DNA from: Candidatus Sulfopaludibacter sp. SbA3
GTDB taxonomy: Bacteria > Acidobacteriota > Terriglobia > Bryobacterales > Bryobacteraceae
Reading direction: 5' to 3'
Length of the DNA: 7,625 bases
Assembly (NCBI GenBank): GCA_945861255.1
Contig: CAMAUG010000190.1
Location: 1-7,625, forward strand
Both the position numbers and the translations under genes were made by a program. How positions within the stretch are numbered: position 1 is the first letter of the stretch; every line of letters begins with the position of its first letter. Below the pieces are notes generated by a model. The model had not been told where the DNA came from. It saw only the letters and a list, made by a program, of their open reading frames with translations, and did no database searches. Shown in pieces: positions 5,838-7,625 of the stretch.

Positions 5838-7237
5838 TTTTTGGCGGCGACCTCCGTCACCACGTTCCAGGTGAATTCGACGAACGGATACAGGGAAGAC
5901 TCGGCCAGCCGCTCCACGTCTCCATGCGCGCCATAATTGGCGTTGTCGGCATCCGTACTGGCCGGGCCAATCCCGTAGCTTTGAATGCCCTTGGCTCGCA
6001 GTTGCGCCTGATCGCTGGCGCCGGTGGACATGCTGGGCAACACGGTGGCGCCAGGATACATCTTCCGGGCGACCTGCTCCAGCACGCGATACATTTCCGT
6101 GTCCAGCCGTGAAGCGGGCGACACCGGGCGCGTCGCGGGCAGCGGGACGATTTTCACCACCGGATCGCCGATGACTCTCTGCATTTCCGCATAGAACTTC
6201 GTGATGTCTTCGTCCGGCAGCGCACGGATATCGAGCGTGGCCTCGGCCTCCGAAGGAATCACATTGGGCCCAATGCCGGCTTTGAGCATGGTCGGCACCA
6301 CGGACGTACGCAGCATCGAATAGCTTCGCGGCTCGTTTTCGGCAAGGTAGCGCTGAACGGCTGCCGCTCTCCGCGGATCCATTAGCGCGTTATACCGCGC
6401 AGCTCTTTCCGGCGTGCTGATGGTCGCGAGCTTTTCGAAATACGTGCGCGTGGTGTCATTCAGCCGCATGGGCGTTTCCCACTTGCCTACTTTCTCCACC
6501 GCGGCTCCCAGGTGAATCAGGGCGTTATCCAAACGAGGCACGGACCCATGCCCGGCCGTGCCATTGGAGACCAGGCGCACCCGGCGCGGAACTTTTTCGG
6601 CGGTGCCGATGTTGACGATGCCGACGCCGTTGCCGTTCAGCGTGGCGCCGCCGCCTTCGGTGATGGCGAATTCGGCGTCGATCGCATCGAAATGCTGGTT
6701 GACCATGAAGTCGATCCCGACACCGGTGGTGTCGGCTTCCTCGCCCGATTCGGCCAGAAAAATGACATCGCGGTCCAAAGCGACGCCGCCGCGTTTGAGC
6801 AGCAGCATGACCATGAGGTTGGCGGCCAGCACGGGTTTATCGTCGCGTGAGCCGCGGCCCCAGATGTAGCCGTCCTGCATCACCGCCCCAAAAGGATCTA
6901 CCGGCCACTTCTCGCGTTGCACGCCGACCACGTCCGTGTGAGCCAGAATGAGCAGCGGGCGCTTGGACCCGTTGCCCCCCGTACTCTTGGAAGTGATGCG
7001 CGCCACCAGGTTCGCGCGCGCCGGATCCAGGGCGAACGTCTGCGTGGGAATCCCTTCGGCTTCGAGGACCTTCTTCAGATATTCAACGGCACGGGTCTCG
7101 TTGCCGGCCCGGCTGTCGATCTGTACCAGGGCGCGGTAATGCTGGAGAATTTCACTCTTCTGCTTTTCCCACTCGATAGCGGGCGCCTGCGCGGCAAGCG
7201 TGGAAACGAACACGGCGGCGATTGTGAGTGTCTTCAT
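5834..7237 (-). CDS. Secreted M20-family metallopeptidase (upstream paralogue)
   Basis: A 467-residue paralogue of the gene downstream and first gene of the likely two-gene operon. Signal peptide at 1-18 ends in a classic AQA site before PAIEW. Motifs: AHTDVV (His100, Asp102), GRGSRDDK (Asp132), AESGEEAD (Glu166, Glu167), AITEGG (Glu194), AGHGSVP (His230) and GAHGDVER (His438), so a complete metal site. Differences from the sister: the NPP before GNE is replaced by one Ala (DSRAGNE at 41-47), five extra residues lie near 82-91 (ITSKSTGGNG), and the C-terminal segment is STGASDQ where the sister has LTAATDM. The frame is open upstream to 7603, but that extension opposes the exosortase gene and would bury the signal peptide, so I start at 7237. 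No clear Shine-Dalgarno sequence precedes this start. Secreted peptidase or amidohydrolase; substrate unknown. Confidence 0.92.
   Translation of the reverse strand: MKTLTIAAVFVSTLAAQAPAIEWEKQKSEILQHYRALVQIDSRAGNETRAVEYLKKVLEAEGIPTQTFALDPARANLVARITSKSTGGNGSKRPLLILAHTDVVGVQREKWPVDPFGAVMQDGYIWGRGSRDDKPVLAANLMVMLLLKRGGVALDRDVIFLAESGEEADTTGVGIDFMVNQHFDAIDAEFAITEGGGATLNGNGVGIVNIGTAEKVPRRVRLVSNGTAGHGSVPRLDNALIHLGAAVEKVGKWETPMRLNDTTRTYFEKLATISTPERAARYNALMDPRRAAAVQRYLAENEPRSYSMLRTSVVPTMLKAGIGPNVIPSEAEATLDIRALPDEDITKFYAEMQRVIGDPVVKIVPLPATRPVSPASRLDTEMYRVLEQVARKMYPGATVLPSMSTGASDQAQLRAKGIQSYGIGPASTDADNANYGAHGDVERLAESSLYPFVEFTWNVVTEVAAKK
5850..5855 (-). promoter_or_regulatory. Shine-Dalgarno for the downstream M20 gene
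   Basis: The minus strand reads GGAGGT at 5855-5850, a perfect anti-16S match, 12 bases before the ATG at 5837. It lies inside the last codons of the upstream M20 gene (Glu-Val of VTEVAAKK). The spacing is longer than the usual 5-9 bases but workable. Together with the ATGA overlap it points to translational coupling. Confidence 0.5.
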
Positions 7238-7282
7238 GGGTGGCTTGATGACCGTACTTATCAAATATACTGAAATTGAACA
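7238..7282. promoter_or_regulatory. Divergent promoter region, M20 operon and exosortase
   Basis: This 45-base gap is AT-rich compared with the window. On the plus strand TATACT (7266-7271) is a 5/6 match to the -10 consensus and sits 11 bases before the exosortase ATG at 7283, implying a leader of only a few bases. A weak -35-like TTGATG (7245-7250) precedes it with a short 15-base spacer. On the minus strand the overlapping TATATT (7269-7264) could be the -10 for the M20 operon, with a leader of roughly 19 bases; I see no convincing -35 for that direction. The two -10 candidates overlap, so the two directions may compete for polymerase. Confidence 0.45.
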
Positions 7283-7625
7283 ATGACGCCCGCCGTCGAG
7301 CAAATCCCGGATCGCCCGCCTGTCAAGGCCGCCGCGATCTCCTGGCCCGCCGTCGCCTGGTTCGCCGCGCTTTTGATCGCGGCTTATTTCCCCATTTTGC
7401 GCCGATTGGTGAACCAATGGATGACGGATGAAGACGTCAGCCACGGATTTTTTGTACCGCTGGTCTCCCTGTACATCGCCTGGCAGATGCGCGAAAAGAT
7501 TCTTTCCATCGACAGGGTTTCGGCGTGGTGGGGACTGGGCGTGATGGCGTGGGGAGCCTTGCAGGGCTACGTCGGCATGATGGCCGCGGAGCTTTTTCTG
7601 CAAAGAACGTCTTTCTTGATTACGT
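7283..7625 (+). CDS. Exosortase, EpsH/Xrt family (3'-partial)
   Basis: The first 114 codons, open to the right edge. Exosortases are multi-pass inner-membrane cysteine transpeptidase-like enzymes that process proteins with a C-terminal PEP-CTERM-type sorting signal and often sit in exopolysaccharide loci. What shows it: after a cytosolic head of about 20 residues comes a membrane segment (AWFAALLIAAYFPIL, about 25-39), then the family signature region WMTDEDVSHGFFVPLVSLYIAW at about 47-68, a second segment with WWGLGVMAWGA at 84-94, and ELFLQRTSFLIT at the edge, typical of the early exosortase alignment. The catalytic Cys, Arg and His lie later in the family and are outside the window, so activity and subtype cannot be judged. 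The start has no Shine-Dalgarno sequence but has a -10 box 11 bases upstream. It is divergent from the M20 operon. Confidence 0.85.
   Translation, partial: MTPAVEQIPDRPPVKAAAISWPAVAWFAALLIAAYFPILRRLVNQWMTDEDVSHGFFVPLVSLYIAWQMREKILSIDRVSAWWGLGVMAWGALQGYVGMMAAELFLQRTSFLIT

Noticed and set aside
4881..5936. 351-codon plus-strand open frame opposite the M20 gene
   Set aside because: Antisense shadow. It runs through the M20 coding region and over the gene junction, and shows no domain.
6558..6869. Plus-strand frames opposite the two M20 genes that resemble each other (near 5032-5478 and 6558-6869)
   Set aside because: They look alike only because the genes on the other strand are paralogues; this is not evidence that the antisense frames are translated.
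7238..7603. N-terminal extension of the upstream M20 peptidase up to 7603
   Set aside because: It covers the exosortase coding region on the other strand and the promoter gap, and would bury the signal peptide.
4443..7625. A joint peptidase-exosortase protein-processing system
   Set aside because: The genes are divergent, not in one operon, and M20 enzymes are not known partners of exosortases. Adjacency alone does not support a shared system.

Overview
The window (7,625 bases, GC-rich, tightly packed) looks like ordinary chromosomal DNA of a soil bacterium. The three secreted-hydrolase sequences (one metallo-beta-lactamase-fold protein and two M20 peptidases) and the neighbouring exosortase gene remind me most of Acidobacteriota, specifically Bryobacterales/Solibacter-like genomes. 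That assignment is inference from general sequence style; no marker gene in the window proves it.

Layout, left to right. (1) 1-2727, plus strand: pyruvate, phosphate dikinase, missing only its first few residues at the left edge. (2) 2728-2867: a short convergent spacer with GC-rich inverted repeats. (3) 2868-3848, minus strand: a signal-peptide-bearing, stand-alone ComEC-like metallo-beta-lactamase-fold protein. (4) 3849-3872: a 24-base AT-rich divergent promoter gap. (5) 3873-4400, plus strand: a small membrane protein with an N-terminal zinc ribbon and a Tic20/DUF4870-like region. (6) 4401-4442: a convergent spacer with a hairpin. (7) 4443-7237, minus strand: two tandem, closely related secreted M20-family metallopeptidases. 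The upstream gene (5834-7237) overlaps the downstream one (4443-5837) by four bases (ATGA). (8) 7238-7282: a second AT-rich divergent promoter region. (9) 7283 to the right edge, plus strand: the first 114 codons of an exosortase (EpsH/Xrt-type) membrane protein.

How the parts relate. The dikinase is central carbon metabolism (pyruvate/phosphoenolpyruvate interconversion). The three minus-strand enzymes carry signal peptides and probably act outside the cytoplasm; the M20 pair looks like a two-gene operon, translationally coupled, for hydrolysing peptides or N-acyl amino acids. The exosortase suggests that a PEP-CTERM-type sorting and exopolysaccharide locus begins at the right edge and continues outside the window. 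Nothing shows that the four blocks share one pathway. I found no RNA gene, mobile element, CRISPR array or phage sequence, and no clearly new multi-gene system. The points most worth checking are the exosortase locus beyond the edge, the diverged M20 pair and its junction, the orphan ComEC-like domain, and the two compact divergent promoters.
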